A DNA stretch of 19,097 nt from Verrucomicrobiales bacterium (GCA_003527555.1 DPWT01000034.1:1-19097); one strand, 5' to 3'. Shown: positions 1 through 9,516, numbered from the stretch's first letter. Notes: generated by a model not told the origin, from the letters alone. Numbers and translations: made by a program.

Positions 1-162
1 TCATATTTGCTATCGTGGCCCCTTGCAGGTGTACAATACGTAATGCCAGTGCATGCATCGGGACTAGCACTCACATGGGTGAGCATATCATAGCACTAAA
101 AAATTCGATCTAATGCTCGAGCACAGCAAGAGGTATGGCACACTACCATACACAGACTGCCT
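1..162. other. Intergenic region downstream of tpiA
   Basis: No convincing gene is seen here. In the direction of tpiA (minus) there is a 6-bp hairpin with arms at 133-138 and 146-151 (GTATGG/CCATAC), without a following T-run. A run of six T on the minus strand lies further on, near 100. Either could help end the gap-pgk-tpiA transcript, but neither is a classical intrinsic terminator. The secG gene that follows tpiA in many bacteria is not visible in these bases. Confidence 0.4.
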
Positions 163-927
163 CTACTTTACTGCAGCATTAATCAGATCGAGGAAGCTCT
201 GTGGCTCAAGACTAGCTCCCCCCACCAGGCCGCCGTCGATGTCTGGCTGAGCAAGAAGTTCACCTGCGTTGTCCGCCTTCATACTACCACCGTATTGGAT
301 ACGAATCTTATCGGCAAGCTCTTGAGTGTAGAGATCTGCAATTACAGAGCGAACAAATGCATGTGCATCCTGTGCCTGCTCGACAGTAGCTACGACGCCA
401 GTTCCGATTGCCCAGACAGGTTCGTAAGCAACGACTATTCCCTTCATTTCCTTCTCTTCGATTCCTGCCAACCCTTCGGTGATCTGGCTGCGGAGAACAG
501 CCTCAAGTTTACCACCTTCGCGTTCTTCGAGTGTCTCACCAATACAAAAAATTGGCTTCAACTGTGCCTCAAGCGATTTTTTGACCTTCGCGTTGATAAT
601 GGTATTGGTCTCGCCGTAAAGTGTGCGTCTCTCGGAGTGACCAATGATGACGTAACGCACGTAGAGCTCTTTCAACATCATTGTGCTAATTTCGCCTGTG
701 AACGCGCCGTTGTCCTGCTCGGAAACGTTCTGCGCTGCAATCGCAACAGCAGAGTTCGATGACAGAGCTGCAACAGCGGCAGTGAGTGAAACGAAGGGAG
801 GTGCAACGACTATATCGGCTTCAGCCGTTAGCTTGCCGAGTTTACCAGAAAAGGTGTTAAGGAAGTCCTCTGTATCACGAGGCCCTTTGTTCATTTTCCA
901 ATTGGCGGCGATGATTGGTTTGCGCAT
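163..927 (-). CDS. tpiA: Triosephosphate isomerase
   Basis: Interconverts dihydroxyacetone phosphate and glyceraldehyde 3-phosphate in cytoplasmic glycolysis and gluconeogenesis. The 254-residue product has the usual length for this TIM-barrel enzyme. The N-terminal NWKMN motif carries the substrate-binding Lys11. GHSERR gives the electrophilic His97, and AYEPVWAIGTG gives the catalytic base Glu169 followed by the flexible loop-6 residues. The phosphate-binding stretch YGGSMK and the later GGLVGGASL are also present. It is the last gene of a gap-pgk-tpiA operon and starts 27 bases after the pgk stop, with no terminator between them. No Shine-Dalgarno sequence precedes the ATG. The start is fixed by alignment of the conserved first residues of the family. 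Nothing unusual is seen in the protein. Confidence 0.98.
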   Translation of the reverse strand: MRKPIIAANWKMNKGPRDTEDFLNTFSGKLGKLTAEADIVVAPPFVSLTAAVAALSSNSAVAIAAQNVSEQDNGAFTGEISTMMLKELYVRYVIIGHSERRTLYGETNTIINAKVKKSLEAQLKPIFCIGETLEEREGGKLEAVLRSQITEGLAGIEEKEMKGIVVAYEPVWAIGTGVVATVEQAQDAHAFVRSVIADLYTQELADKIRIQYGGSMKADNAGELLAQPDIDGGLVGGASLEPQSFLDLINAAVK

Positions 928-954
928 AATATTGTTAGTTAGCTGGTTGATTGA

Positions 955-2154
955 TCAGGCATTAGTTAAGGCTGCGACTCCGGGAAGAGTTTTGCCTTCG
1001 AGCAGTTCAAGTGAGGCCCCACCCCCTGTGGAGATAAAGTCAAAATCATTCGAATTTCCAAATTTCTTCACGGCGGTTACGGAATCTCCGCCACCGACAA
1101 TGGTGAGAGCTGAAGATTTGGCTACCGCCTTAGTGAGTGCCTTAGTCCCTGCGGCAAAATTGTCCAATTCAAAAACTCCCATCGGCCCGTTCCAGAGCAC
1201 TGTCATCGCGCCGGAAACAACTTCAGAGAAGTCCTCAATAGCTTGATCACCAATGTCGATACCCTCCCAGTCATCTGGAATTTCACCTCCATTTTCGTAA
1301 GCAGCTGTGACCTTCGTCACAGCATTGGGGGAAAACTCTTGAGTAATACGGGTGTCTGCGGGCAGGTGAAAGTGAATCCCTTTTTCTTTGGCTTCCTCGA
1401 GAATTTCTTTAGCCAGATCAAGGAAATCATCTTCAACCAATGACTTGCCAATTTTATAACCCTGCGCCTTGCGAAAGGTATAGGCCATGGCACCACCAAT
1501 AATAAAGGTGTCTGCCTTACTCATCATTGCTTTGATAACCTGGATCTTGTCGGAGACCTTGGCTCCTCCCATGATGGCAACAAATGGTTTGCCTGGTTCT
1601 TGGAGTTTTCCTTCAAGAAATTCAAGTTCACGCTCGATGAGCAAACCCATGGCGCTCTGAGAAACATGATGTGCAACGCCCTCAGTGGAGGCGTGCGCGC
1701 GGTGTGCCGTGCCGAAAGCATCATTAACAAAAATTTCAGCCTCATCAGCTAGGATACGCGCGAAGTCGGAGTCGTTAGATTTCTCCTCAATATGGAAGCG
1801 GGTATTCTCTAACAAAAAAACCTCGCCGGTTTTGATTGTAGCGCGTGCGGCCTTGGCCTCATCACCTATACAGCTTGAGGTAAAGCCAACCTCTTTTCCT
1901 AGCAACATACCGAGCCGCACAGCCACAGGGAGGAGCGAAAACCTAGAGTCTGGTTCTCCATTTGGTCGACCTAGGTGCGAACAAAGAGTAAGCTTGGCAC
2001 CACCGTCGACGAGCAACTGGATCGTTGGTAACGCAGCTTGGATACGGGTGTCATCGGTAATTTCTCCTTGGTCGTTGAGAGGCACATTAAAGTCCACACG
2101 CATAAGGACGGCTTTCCCGTGAACGTCGAGATCGCGAATACTAAGCTTTGCCAT
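955..2154 (-). CDS. pgk: Phosphoglycerate kinase
   Basis: Transfers phosphate from 1,3-bisphosphoglycerate to ADP, the first ATP-yielding step of glycolysis. The 399-residue length is typical of bacterial monomeric PGK. Visible motifs in order are MRVDFNVPL near the N-terminus, the substrate-binding CSHLGRPNGEPDSRFSL, GGAKVSDKIQVI at mid-protein, the nucleotide-binding NGPMGVFE, GGGDSVTAVKKF, and the C-terminal STGGGASLELLEGK. It is the second gene of the glycolytic operon, 78 bases downstream of gap and 27 bases upstream of tpiA. A terminator-like hairpin lies in the gap-pgk spacer, so pgk-tpiA expression may be lower than that of gap. No Shine-Dalgarno sequence is seen before the ATG. Confidence 0.98.
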   Translation of the reverse strand: MAKLSIRDLDVHGKAVLMRVDFNVPLNDQGEITDDTRIQAALPTIQLLVDGGAKLTLCSHLGRPNGEPDSRFSLLPVAVRLGMLLGKEVGFTSSCIGDEAKAARATIKTGEVFLLENTRFHIEEKSNDSDFARILADEAEIFVNDAFGTAHRAHASTEGVAHHVSQSAMGLLIERELEFLEGKLQEPGKPFVAIMGGAKVSDKIQVIKAMMSKADTFIIGGAMAYTFRKAQGYKIGKSLVEDDFLDLAKEILEEAKEKGIHFHLPADTRITQEFSPNAVTKVTAAYENGGEIPDDWEGIDIGDQAIEDFSEVVSGAMTVLWNGPMGVFELDNFAAGTKALTKAVAKSSALTIVGGGDSVTAVKKFGNSNDFDFISTGGGASLELLEGKTLPGVAALTNA

Positions 2155-2180
2155 AATTGGTTATATTTTGAGGTAAGAGG

Positions 2181-2213
2181 AAAAAGGCGGAGGAAGTTGC
2201 CCTCCCCCGCCTT
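2181..2213 (-). terminator. Terminator-like hairpin between gap and pgk
   Basis: Read on the minus strand, a G-rich arm (AAGGCGGGGGAGG) is followed by a short loop and a complementary arm (CCTCCGCCTT) that runs into five T. This is the form of an intrinsic terminator or attenuator 20 bases after the gap stop codon. Because pgk follows on the same strand, it could act as a partial terminator, or it could stabilise the 3' end of a gap message. Confidence 0.6.
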
Positions 2214-2232
2214 AGATAAAGTATCAATTCGA

Positions 2233-3315
<1,083 letters not shown>

Positions 3316-3435
3316 TACCTGCTTCAAGGAATCCCTGACATTCTCATAAAGCGCCGCATTTACAGATGTTGGCTCGCTTTTTAAGTTGCTAGTGTGGTCA
3401 TGCAGCCCTATGGCTCGCCATCCACCACCACTGCT

Positions 3436-5106
3436 ATGACTGATATCCCATTTTCACAACTAGGCCTTTGCGATGAACTACAACAAGCTATTCGCGACCT
3501 CGGTTTTGAGAGCCCTTCACCCATTCAGGCACTCGCCATTCCAACTATTCTAGAGGGAAACGATATCGTTGGACTCTCTGAGACAGGCTCAGGAAAAACA
3601 GCGGCCTTCACACTCCCTGCTCTGCAGATGGTCGACCGCGACGACTCCGTGGCACAAGTTCTTATCCTCTCGCCCACCCGTGAGCTCTGCGTGCAGGTCT
3701 GCGAAGAGGTACACAGGCTCGGAAAACACATGCAAGGCCTGCGCGCAGTGCCTGTTTACGGAGGCACACCCATTGAGCGCCAAATCACCCAGCTCAAACG
3801 TGGCGCGCACATTGTGGTGGGTACTCCCGGACGCCTGCTCGATCACTTGCGCAGAAAAACTCTCAAGCCTGCCACTATCAAACTGGCCATCCTCGATGAA
3901 GCTGACCGCATGCTGGACATGGGATTCCGAGAGGACATGGAAGATCTATTGGGTGCACTGCACGCGGATCACCAGACACTCTTCTTCTCGGCAACGATGA
4001 ATAAGCAAGTGCAGAAGCTAATCCAAAAATTCGGGAACGACCCGAAAGAAGTCTCGATCAAGAGTCAGACTAAGACAGTATCCACCGTCAGTCAGTCATA
4101 TTATGAAGTGCGCAATCGCTCTAAGGTCGAAGTGCTCACCCGTATTATTGACACCAGCAACCCACGCCTCTCTGTCGTATTCTGCAACACCAAACGTAGT
4201 GTTGACGAGTGCACCGAGGCTCTCATCGCGCGAGGCTATGGAGCAGACAAGCTCCACGGCGACATCACCCAACAACAGCGTGAGCGCACTACCCGTAAAT
4301 TCCGTGACGGCAAATTCGAAATTCTCGTAGCTACAGATGTGGCAGCACGTGGATTGGATATTGATGACGTGGACGCCGTATTTAACTACGATATACCACA
4401 AGACCCCGAAGACTATGTGCACCGTATCGGAAGAACAGGGCGCGCCGGCCGCGAGGGTAAGGCCGTCAGTTTTGTCTTCGGCCGCGACATTTACCGCCTG
4501 CAAAGTATTGAACGATATACGAGCCAAAAAATCGAGCGTGCTAAAATCCCTAGTCAGGAAGAAGTGGAGGGTAAACGCGCTGATCAATTGTTTGATCTCG
4601 TCAAGAATCAGCTCGAAAAGGAATACACCCGAAGTTACAGGCATTATATCGATCGATTGTTAGATGATGGTCACACCGCCACAGACATCGCTTCTTCTCT
4701 TTTTGAATTACTTCGGGATGCGGTTGGACGCGAAGGCGAAAAAATCGCCGAAGACGACCCCAACTACAAACCAGGTGACCGGAAAAAGCCCCGCAAGGAT
4801 CGTGGAGAGCGTGGAGATCGCAAGGGAGGCCAACGTGGCGACCGCAAACCGCGCGAGAAAAACCCCAATGCAGAAACTCTTTTCCTAAGCCTCGGGACCT
4901 CACAAGGTATACGTGCCGGAGACATCCTTGGTATGTTTTACAGAGAAGGCGGCGCACCCGATGGCAGCGTCGGCCAGATTCAGCTTTTCCCTCGCCATTC
5001 ACTCGTGGATGTTGAAAAAGGCTGGGCAGAAAAAATAATCAAAAAACTCAGTAATTCAAAACTGCGCGGTCAGCGGTTTCGAATTGGTCCCGACCGGATG
5101 TCTTAA
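3436..5106 (+). CDS. DEAD-box ATP-dependent RNA helicase with DbpA-like RNA-binding domain
   Basis: Unwinds short RNA duplexes using ATP; relatives (DeaD/CsdA, DbpA) act in ribosome assembly, cold adaptation or RNA decay. With the ATG at 3436 it has 556 residues. Motifs in order are the Q motif ([13 protein letters not shown]), motif I GSGKT (51-55), [17 protein letters not shown] (154-157), [14 protein letters not shown] and HRIGRTGR (from 329). A basic Lys/Arg/Gly linker (about 446-475) leads to a C-terminal domain (about 476-556; [18 protein letters not shown]) resembling the DbpA/DeaD RNA-recognition fold. The frame stays open to a GTG at 3394 and an ATG at 3400. I prefer 3436 because the family homology begins there, but no Shine-Dalgarno sequence decides it. 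The 3' end overlaps the opposing glycosyltransferase-fusion gene by 59 bases. Confidence 0.95.
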   Translation: MTDIPFSQLGLCDELQQAIRDLGFESPSPIQALAIPTILEGNDIVGLSETGSGKTAAFTLPALQMVDRDDSVAQVLILSPTRELCVQVCEEVHRLGKHMQGLRAVPVYGGTPIERQITQLKRGAHIVVGTPGRLLDHLRRKTLKPATIKLAILDEADRMLDMGFREDMEDLLGALHADHQTLFFSATMNKQVQKLIQKFGNDPKEVSIKSQTKTVSTVSQSYYEVRNRSKVEVLTRIIDTSNPRLSVVFCNTKRSVDECTEALIARGYGADKLHGDITQQQRERTTRKFRDGKFEILVATDVAARGLDIDDVDAVFNYDIPQDPEDYVHRIGRTGRAGREGKAVSFVFGRDIYRLQSIERYTSQKIERAKIPSQEEVEGKRADQLFDLVKNQLEKEYTRSYRHYIDRLLDDGHTATDIASSLFELLRDAVGREGEKIAEDDPNYKPGDRKKPRKDRGERGDRKGGQRGDRKPREKNPNAETLFLSLGTSQGIRAGDILGMFYREGGAPDGSVGQIQLFPRHSLVDVEKGWAEKIIKKLSNSKLRGQRFRIGPDRMS

Positions 5107-7036
5107 TCCCCCTGTATGTGGATGCCGATTTCCTGTCTACCGGATCCGGCAACGTCATCTCGACAATATCCTCGTAGTATAACATGGAGAAATCCCCCTC
5201 GATGTCCTCGACAATACAGCTCATCGTCTCTACCCAATCGCCACTGTTAAGATAGTGCACACCTTGCTTAATTTCGTCACATGGCGTATGAATATGCCCG
5301 CAAATAATCCCTGAACACCCCCGTTTGCAGGCGAGTTCGACAAGTTTATCCTCATACCGGCTAATAAAGTTAACCGCTGATTTCACCTTACTCTTGATTG
5401 CCTTGCTAACGGAATAATGCTCCTTACCCCGCAGCTCACGGTAGCGATTGTAGAGGCGGTTAACCTTGAGCAGGGCATCATATCCGATTGAACCAACCAC
5501 AGCTATCCAGCGGTGCCCCGTTGATACGCTATCAAAGCCATCACCGTGCAGAACAAGATACTTCTTCCCCTTTGCACTCGTAAGGATATACTCCTTTGCA
5601 CAATGTAATTTATCGAGTGTGATAGGCAGAAAACGAGTCATGAAGTCATCATGATTCCCACGTAGATAAATGATCTCGGTTTGCTCCTTCTCCATCTTTT
5701 TAAGCAAGGCACGGATGACGCGCGTATGAATATTGCGCCACTTTTTGCCACGCTTCAGAGCCCAAACATCAATAATATCACCATTGAGAATGATCCGCTG
5801 ACAGCGCACGCGTTTGAGCACATCAATGACTTCACGCGCCTTGCTGTCATCTGTACCCAAATGAATATCCGATAAAATGAGTGTCCGCATCTGAATTCGT
5901 TTACGACGTGTCGTCTGCCCTCGAGCTTTTCCACTCTCCTCCAGAAGTTCACGCAGATGGCCTTCAAATCTCTCTGTAACTGCTCTCCAGCCAATCTTCT
6001 CTGCAGATTCCCGGGCACGTCTCCGTATTTCACCATGCTCGCAGAGTTGGAGGGAACGAATCGCTTGACGGATGAATTCATTTTCGTCCCCTTTCTTAGC
6101 CAGCAAACCATTCTTACCGCAAATAACATGCTGACTCGCCGCTGCATAATTATAAGCAATGACAACAGCTCCACTCGCCATACCTTCTAGCAAGACATTT
6201 CCAAACGTCTCAGATTCACTGGGGAAAATAACGATATCCGCTGAGGCGTAATGCTTCGCAAGGTCTTCACCCGACTGAGCTCCGGCAAATTGTACTGAAC
6301 CATACTCTTGCTCCAGAACAGCACGCTGAGGGCCGTCGCCCACTGCGATACACACCAAGCCTGGAACCTCATTTTGCATCTGCCCAAAAACTTGCATGGC
6401 AAAGGGTAGGTTTTTTTCCGGAGCCACACGACCTACGATCATTGCCACGGGAGTCGTGGCACGAGCACCCCATGACGCCCTGAGTTTGGCACAGCGTTTC
6501 TGAGGTGAAAATAACAGGGTATCTACCCCACGCCCAACAACTTTGATATTGGTAAAACCATCCTCCAGCAACATCTGACGCACACCCTCAGTCGGCACGA
6601 TCGTACAATCGGCAAGAACATGAACTCGGCGCAAATAGTTCATCGCGCCCTGCTCGATTTTCCCCATACGGTAATTATGGATATAATGATGAAAATTCGT
6701 GTGAAATCCCGCCGCCACAGGAATACCGAGTTTTTGTGCCGCCTTGATCGCAGAGTAACCAAGCGGGCTCTCAGTCGCTACATAAATCACATCTGGACGT
6801 TTCTTAGTCCACTTGCTAGCAAGCTTGGACTTCCCCGGCAGCCCGATACGCACCTCCGTGTAACCAGGCAAGGGTATTGATTTCATTATACTTTCCCCCG
6901 AGCCTGATTTTTTACCCGTATGAATGACATAAACTAAATTGCCTGCAGCACGCAGCCCATCAACCAAACGCCCCAAGGTCATTGCAACGCCATTGACATC
7001 TGGGCGGTAGGTATCCGTAACGATTGCAATTCTCAT
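5048..7036 (-). CDS. Fused GT4 glycosyltransferase and LpxH-type metallophosphoesterase
   Basis: A 662-residue two-domain protein. Residues 1 to about 375 are a GT-B glycosyltransferase of family 4: N-terminal [23 protein letters not shown] (110-118), VGRVAPEKN (201-209), and the nucleotide-sugar EX7E pair Glu276/Glu284 in [10 protein letters not shown]. This half resembles mannosyltransferase-like enzymes acting on lipid acceptors. Residues 383-662 are a calcineurin-like phosphoesterase with the metal-ligand series SDIHLG (Asp390, His392), GDIID (Asp420), GNHD (460-463), HGDGFD and GHIHTP, close to the UDP-2,3-diacylglucosamine diphosphatase group. A basic linker ([14 protein letters not shown]) and an internal Met383 mark the join. 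In other bacteria such genes are separate, so this is a true fusion or two proteins from one frame. A role in envelope glycolipid or lipid A-type synthesis is inferred. The substrate is unknown. Confidence 0.88.
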   Translation of the reverse strand: MRIAIVTDTYRPDVNGVAMTLGRLVDGLRAAGNLVYVIHTGKKSGSGESIMKSIPLPGYTEVRIGLPGKSKLASKWTKKRPDVIYVATESPLGYSAIKAAQKLGIPVAAGFHTNFHHYIHNYRMGKIEQGAMNYLRRVHVLADCTIVPTEGVRQMLLEDGFTNIKVVGRGVDTLLFSPQKRCAKLRASWGARATTPVAMIVGRVAPEKNLPFAMQVFGQMQNEVPGLVCIAVGDGPQRAVLEQEYGSVQFAGAQSGEDLAKHYASADIVIFPSESETFGNVLLEGMASGAVVIAYNYAAASQHVICGKNGLLAKKGDENEFIRQAIRSLQLCEHGEIRRRARESAEKIGWRAVTERFEGHLRELLEESGKARGQTTRRKRIQMRTLILSDIHLGTDDSKAREVIDVLKRVRCQRIILNGDIIDVWALKRGKKWRNIHTRVIRALLKKMEKEQTEIIYLRGNHDDFMTRFLPITLDKLHCAKEYILTSAKGKKYLVLHGDGFDSVSTGHRWIAVVGSIGYDALLKVNRLYNRYRELRGKEHYSVSKAIKSKVKSAVNFISRYEDKLVELACKRGCSGIICGHIHTPCDEIKQGVHYLNSGDWVETMSCIVEDIEGDFSMLYYEDIVEMTLPDPVDRKSASTYRGIKTSGRDQFETADRAVLNY

Positions 7037-7104
7037 TACCTGTCATTATCAAATAACAATAGTTGACTATGATTACGTAATTGTAGCAGTTTTGCCACAA
7101 AACA
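7037..7104. promoter_or_regulatory. Divergent AT-rich promoter region
   Basis: These 68 bases separate the divergent fusion gene (minus) and the DUF2288 gene (plus). On the minus strand there is an extended -10-like TGCTACAAT (7080-7088) without a good -35. On the plus strand TTGACT (7063-7068) could be a -35, but no convincing -10 follows at the right distance. The region probably drives both genes, but the exact elements are uncertain. Confidence 0.3.
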
Positions 7105-7167
7105 ATGGCCTCCGAAAACTCTCAACCACCCAAGGAAATGCCCTATGGCATTATCGGTGAGGACAAT

Positions 7168-7455
7168 ATGTCCTCAAAAGAAAAACTCGAGAAATATACC
7201 GGTATTGTCGATTGGGCTTATCTGAAACCACATTTCGAATCAGGCGCACTGATATACGTCGACCCCACCCTGTCGATTACCGAGGTGGGAAAGGCCTTCG
7301 CCGACGACATGAAGGGAAAAATCGAAGCCTGGTTGAAGTCAGGCGACCTAGTCAACCCCGATGAGCTTCATGCAAAGTGGTGGCAGGAAAACCCGCAGGA
7401 TTTCACAGCACTTGTGGTGTCGCCTTTTGTATTGATGCAGCCGGTAGAGAGTTAG
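7168..7455 (+). CDS. DUF2288-family small protein
   Basis: A small soluble protein of unknown function that I recognise as resembling DUF2288: EKYTGIVDWAYLKPHFESGALIYVDPTL, then EVGKAFADDMKGKIEAWLKSGDL, and a C-terminal TALVVSPFVLMQ. I choose the ATG at 7168 (95 residues) because GGTGAGGA, a reasonable Shine-Dalgarno sequence, lies about 5 bases before it and the family homology begins there. The frame also has an ATG at 7105, which would add 21 poorly conserved residues. There are no cysteine pairs, signal peptide or membrane segment. It ends 28 bases before the gamma-glutamylcyclotransferase-like gene, so the two are probably cotranscribed. No biochemical role can be given from sequence. 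Confidence 0.82.
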   Translation: MSSKEKLEKYTGIVDWAYLKPHFESGALIYVDPTLSITEVGKAFADDMKGKIEAWLKSGDLVNPDELHAKWWQENPQDFTALVVSPFVLMQPVES

Positions 7456-7483
7456 CTATGCATCCCATGTTTTCATAAGAGAG

Positions 7484-7948
7484 ATGCCCTCAAATCACAA
7501 CGCCACCTCGAATACGCTGGCCGTCTTTGTCTATGGCACCCTGATGAGTCACTTCGATAACACAATCGCCAATACCTTGTCGATGAACGAACCCAAGTTG
7601 GGCGACGGCACGTTCCAAGGGAAAATGTTCCGCGTAAACCGACCCGATGGTTCTCTAGTCTACCCTGCCGTTGTCGAGTCAGATGATCCGTCAGATCTTG
7701 TCCACGGGGAGATTTACCTACTGTCATCACCGGCTATTTATCATCCACTGGATGAATACGAAGCATGCAGCCCCGATAGCCCGATACCACACGAATATGA
7801 ACGGCATGTAGTCGACGTGAATATGGCTAACGGTGCATCCATCAAAGCGAACATTTATCTCTACGCACAACCTACAGATGACCTTCCGCCCATTCCAAGC
7901 GGTTCTTTTCTGGAGGATATCCAAAGCGGAATATATGGCAGCGAGTGA
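7484..7948 (+). CDS. Gamma-glutamylcyclotransferase-like (AIG2/GGCT) protein
   Basis: Members of this fold release 5-oxoproline from gamma-glutamyl amines or peptides; the substrate here is unknown. The 154-residue product begins with the hallmark VFVYGTLM (residues 14-21), whose loop binds the gamma-glutamyl group. It continues with VHGEIYLL (73-80) and LDEYEACSP, where Glu93 is the expected catalytic acid/base. The glycine usually following that Glu is replaced by Ala. The later EYERHVVDV matches the usual family strand. The purine-rich AAGAGAG immediately before the ATG is too close to be a standard ribosome site. The gene follows the DUF2288 gene by 28 bases, and its stop is only 5 bases from the first dispersed repeat copy. 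Cytoplasmic, with no signal peptide. Confidence 0.85.
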   Translation: MPSNHNATSNTLAVFVYGTLMSHFDNTIANTLSMNEPKLGDGTFQGKMFRVNRPDGSLVYPAVVESDDPSDLVHGEIYLLSSPAIYHPLDEYEACSPDSPIPHEYERHVVDVNMANGASIKANIYLYAQPTDDLPPIPSGSFLEDIQSGIYGSE

Positions 7949-7953
7949 AACGG

Positions 7954-8059
7954 CGGGATTGCCTTCGCCCGCTCAGGCTGAGCTATCTTGCGAGCTTTCT
8001 CCTCCGGAAGCTTGTTACTAGAACGTACGTGATGCACCCACTCGCGTGCGCTCGCGAAC
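7954..8059 (-). repeat. Dispersed tRNA-linked repeat, copy 1
   Basis: This copy matches the reverse complement of 9517-9621 in four collinear blocks. They are a 27-base identical block (7954-7980), a 13-base identical block (7999-8011), a 10-base block with one mismatch (8028-8037), and CGCGAAC (8053-8059). Spacings between blocks are 18, 16 and 15 bases, against 18, 17 and 13 in the other copy. In the direction of tRNA-Ser (minus) it lies downstream of that gene. Its last part can fold as a hairpin (GCGGG/CCCGC around a 10-base loop). No coding capacity is evident. Confidence 0.8.
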
Positions 8060-8106
8060 CCTTGCTCGCTATGGCTGGCACAGGGCGTCTTGGCCCACGT
8101 CCTAAA

Positions 8107-8148
8107 TGCCAGAGCCCAGCCCCGATGTATCGGGACTGGGCTCTGGCA
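8107..8148 (-). terminator. 20-bp hairpin at the 3' end of tRNA-Ser
   Basis: Arms 8107-8126 and 8129-8148 are complementary at 19 of 20 positions with a 2-base centre. On the minus-strand RNA the remaining pair is G-U, so the stem is continuous. The right arm contains the last five bases (UGCCA) of the tRNA-Ser gene. It lacks a clear T-run (ATTTAGG follows on the minus strand), so it may be a processing or end-protection hairpin as much as a terminator. Confidence 0.55.
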
Positions 8149-8231
8149 GAGGGGGTGGGATTCGAACCCACGGTACCTTTCGGTACGCCGGTTTTCAAGA
8201 CCGGTGCATTCGACCACTCTGCCACCCCTCC
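8144..8231 (-). tRNA. tRNA-Ser (anticodon UGA)
   Basis: An 88-base class II tRNA with encoded CCA. On the minus strand it begins GGAGGGGTGGCAGAGTGG, has the anticodon stem-loop CCGGT-CTTGAAA-ACCGG giving anticodon UGA, a long variable arm (GTACC-GAAA-GGTAC) typical of serine tRNAs, and the T arm GTGGG-TTCGAAT-CCCAC. The acceptor stem closes with a G1-U72 wobble pair and discriminator G. It is divergent from fabD. The 3' end runs directly into a 20-bp hairpin. Confidence 0.96.
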
Positions 8232-8312
8232 GTGATTGCAAAGCTGTTTTGCGGCCGCGGGCAACCTTTATTAGTTGGCGACTTTTTGCAAGCAGAGATT
8301 ACATGAAATGAT

Positions 8313-8326
8313 GCAGGCTTGCCTGC
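8313..8326. repeat. Short inverted repeat upstream of fabD
   Basis: GCAGGC and GCCTGC are separated by TT, giving a perfect 6-bp stem 30 bases before the fabD ATG. It could be an operator, a leader hairpin or a chance palindrome. The rest of the 125-base tRNA-Ser/fabD spacer shows no clear gene. Confidence 0.35.
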
Positions 8327-8356
8327 GGCGGGCCAATGCCCTAAGAAAAAGCCACT

Positions 8357-9280
8357 ATGAGCAACGTTGTTATCTTATTTTCAGGACAAGGAGCGCAAAA
8401 AGTCGGTATGGGCAAGGACCTTGCCGATGCATATCCATCTGCCAAGGCGCTTTTTGATCAAGCAGACGAATCACTGGGCTACAGTCTGAGCGAGATCATG
8501 TTTAATGGTCCCGACGAAGAGCTAACCCGCACATCACGCTGCCAGCCCGCACTTTATCTACATGGACTTGCGTGCCTTGCAGTGCTTAAGGAGAAGCTTC
8601 CCACGCTGAAACCCGTTGCAGCAGCAGGCTTATCGCTAGGTGAGTTCACCGCACACGCGGCGGCAGGAACGTTTGATTTGTCTACCGGACTGAGCCTAGT
8701 CGCCCAGCGTGGCGCGTTTATGGAGGATGCCTGTGATGCTACGCAAGGCTCGATGGCTGCAATGATCGGTGGTGATGAGTCAGCTGTCGCCGAGCTTGCT
8801 GCCGACTGCGATATCGATGTGGCAAACTACAATACGGTGGGCCAACTGGTCGTTTCAGGTAGTGGAGAGGGAGTGGATAAAGCAATCGCTGAAGCCAAAG
8901 GACGCGGCATTCGCATGGCCAAAAAACTTAATGTCGCTGGTGCTTATCACTCGCGACTCATGCAAAGTGCGCAGGATAAGTTGGCAGAGGTGCTAGCCGC
9001 AACCGAGATTGACACAGCCTCCGTTCCTGTAATCTGCAACTTCGCAGCTCGCGAGGTGATCGGAGCAGACGATATCCGCTCCATGCTCGAGCAACAGGTT
9101 ACCGGTTCCGTGCGCTGGACAGCATCAATGCAAAAATTGATTGCCGATGGTAATACCACTTTCATAGAACTTGGACCAGGCAAGGTCCTGGCCGGTCTGA
9201 TGGGCCGTATCAGCAAGGAAGTTCAGGTGATTTCCGTTGAAGATGTGGAGAGTCTGGAGGCCGCGGTTGCTGCCATCTGA
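8357..9280 (+). CDS. fabD: Malonyl-CoA:ACP transacylase
   Basis: Loads malonyl groups from CoA onto acyl carrier protein, supplying fatty acid elongation in the cytoplasm. The 307-residue product has typical length. LFSGQGAQKVGMGKDL begins at residue 7, with Gln11 for the oxyanion hole. The nucleophile motif is GLSLGE with Ser93. Leu stands where GHSLGE enzymes have His, a variant seen in some FabD lineages. His197 in AYHSRLM is the catalytic partner, and FIELGPGKVLAGL near the C-terminus is conserved. It is flanked by two tRNA genes rather than the usual fabH/fabG neighbours, but plsY-gpsA, the next steps of phospholipid synthesis, lie just beyond tRNA-Asp. No Shine-Dalgarno sequence is seen before the ATG, only AAGAAAAAG. 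Confidence 0.97.
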   Translation: MSNVVILFSGQGAQKVGMGKDLADAYPSAKALFDQADESLGYSLSEIMFNGPDEELTRTSRCQPALYLHGLACLAVLKEKLPTLKPVAAAGLSLGEFTAHAAAGTFDLSTGLSLVAQRGAFMEDACDATQGSMAAMIGGDESAVAELAADCDIDVANYNTVGQLVVSGSGEGVDKAIAEAKGRGIRMAKKLNVAGAYHSRLMQSAQDKLAEVLAATEIDTASVPVICNFAAREVIGADDIRSMLEQQVTGSVRWTASMQKLIADGNTTFIELGPGKVLAGLMGRISKEVQVISVEDVESLEAAVAAI

Positions 9281-9310
9281 TAAAAAGTAGCATTTTCCAT
9301 AAAAAAGTGA

Positions 9311-9339
9311 TTGCCAGCGCGCTTGAATCTTCCTAGTTT
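9311..9339 (+). promoter_or_regulatory. Possible promoter of tRNA-Asp
   Basis: A -35-like TTGCCA (9311-9316) and a -10-like TAGTTT (9334-9339) are separated by 17 bases, with an A/T-rich stretch upstream that could serve as an UP element. The start would fall about 14 bases before the tRNA. The -10 match is only moderate. Confidence 0.35.
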
Positions 9340-9359
9340 CCGCCCGCCCAAGCAAGCAA

Positions 9360-9419
<60 letters not shown>

Positions 9420-9436
<17 letters not shown>

Positions 9437-9483
9437 CTTGTTTCGCTTGGAAAACCCCGCACCCTAATGCGGGGTTTTTTTGT
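9420..9483 (+). repeat. Direct repeat of tRNA-Asp tail plus terminator, copy A
   Basis: This 64-base segment covers the last 17 bases of tRNA-Asp, the spacer and the terminator. It recurs at 9617-9681 with one substitution (C to T in the terminator loop) and one extra T in the T-run. The period is 197 bases. Such a repeat of a tRNA 3' end resembles the att pair left by an integrating element, although no integrase gene is present. Confidence 0.9.
9451..9481 (+). terminator. Intrinsic terminator after tRNA-Asp
   Basis: AAAACCCCGCA pairs with TGCGGGGTTTT across a 6-base loop, ending in seven T. This is a classical Rho-independent terminator on the plus strand. The A-run before it means it could also work in the opposite direction. 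Confidence 0.9.
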
Positions 9484-9516
9484 ATCCCTATCAAAGCGGA
9501 AAGGGACGAGAACATA

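Noticed and set aside
683..1246. A 187-residue plus-strand frame spanning parts of tpiA and pgk.
   Set aside because: It is antisense to two certain glycolytic genes, low in complexity (Ser/Ala/Pro) and has no family resemblance.
4096..4644. A 182-residue minus-strand frame inside the DEAD-box helicase gene.
   Set aside because: It lies antisense to the conserved helicase domain and has no recognisable family features. The helicase reading fully accounts for the conservation.
7861..8311. Open reading frames across tRNA-Ser on both strands, including products with GGIRTHGTF- and [19 protein letters not shown] stretches.
   Set aside because: These are the well-known false proteins produced by translating a tRNA-Ser gene and its flanks. 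The tRNA fold explains the sequence.
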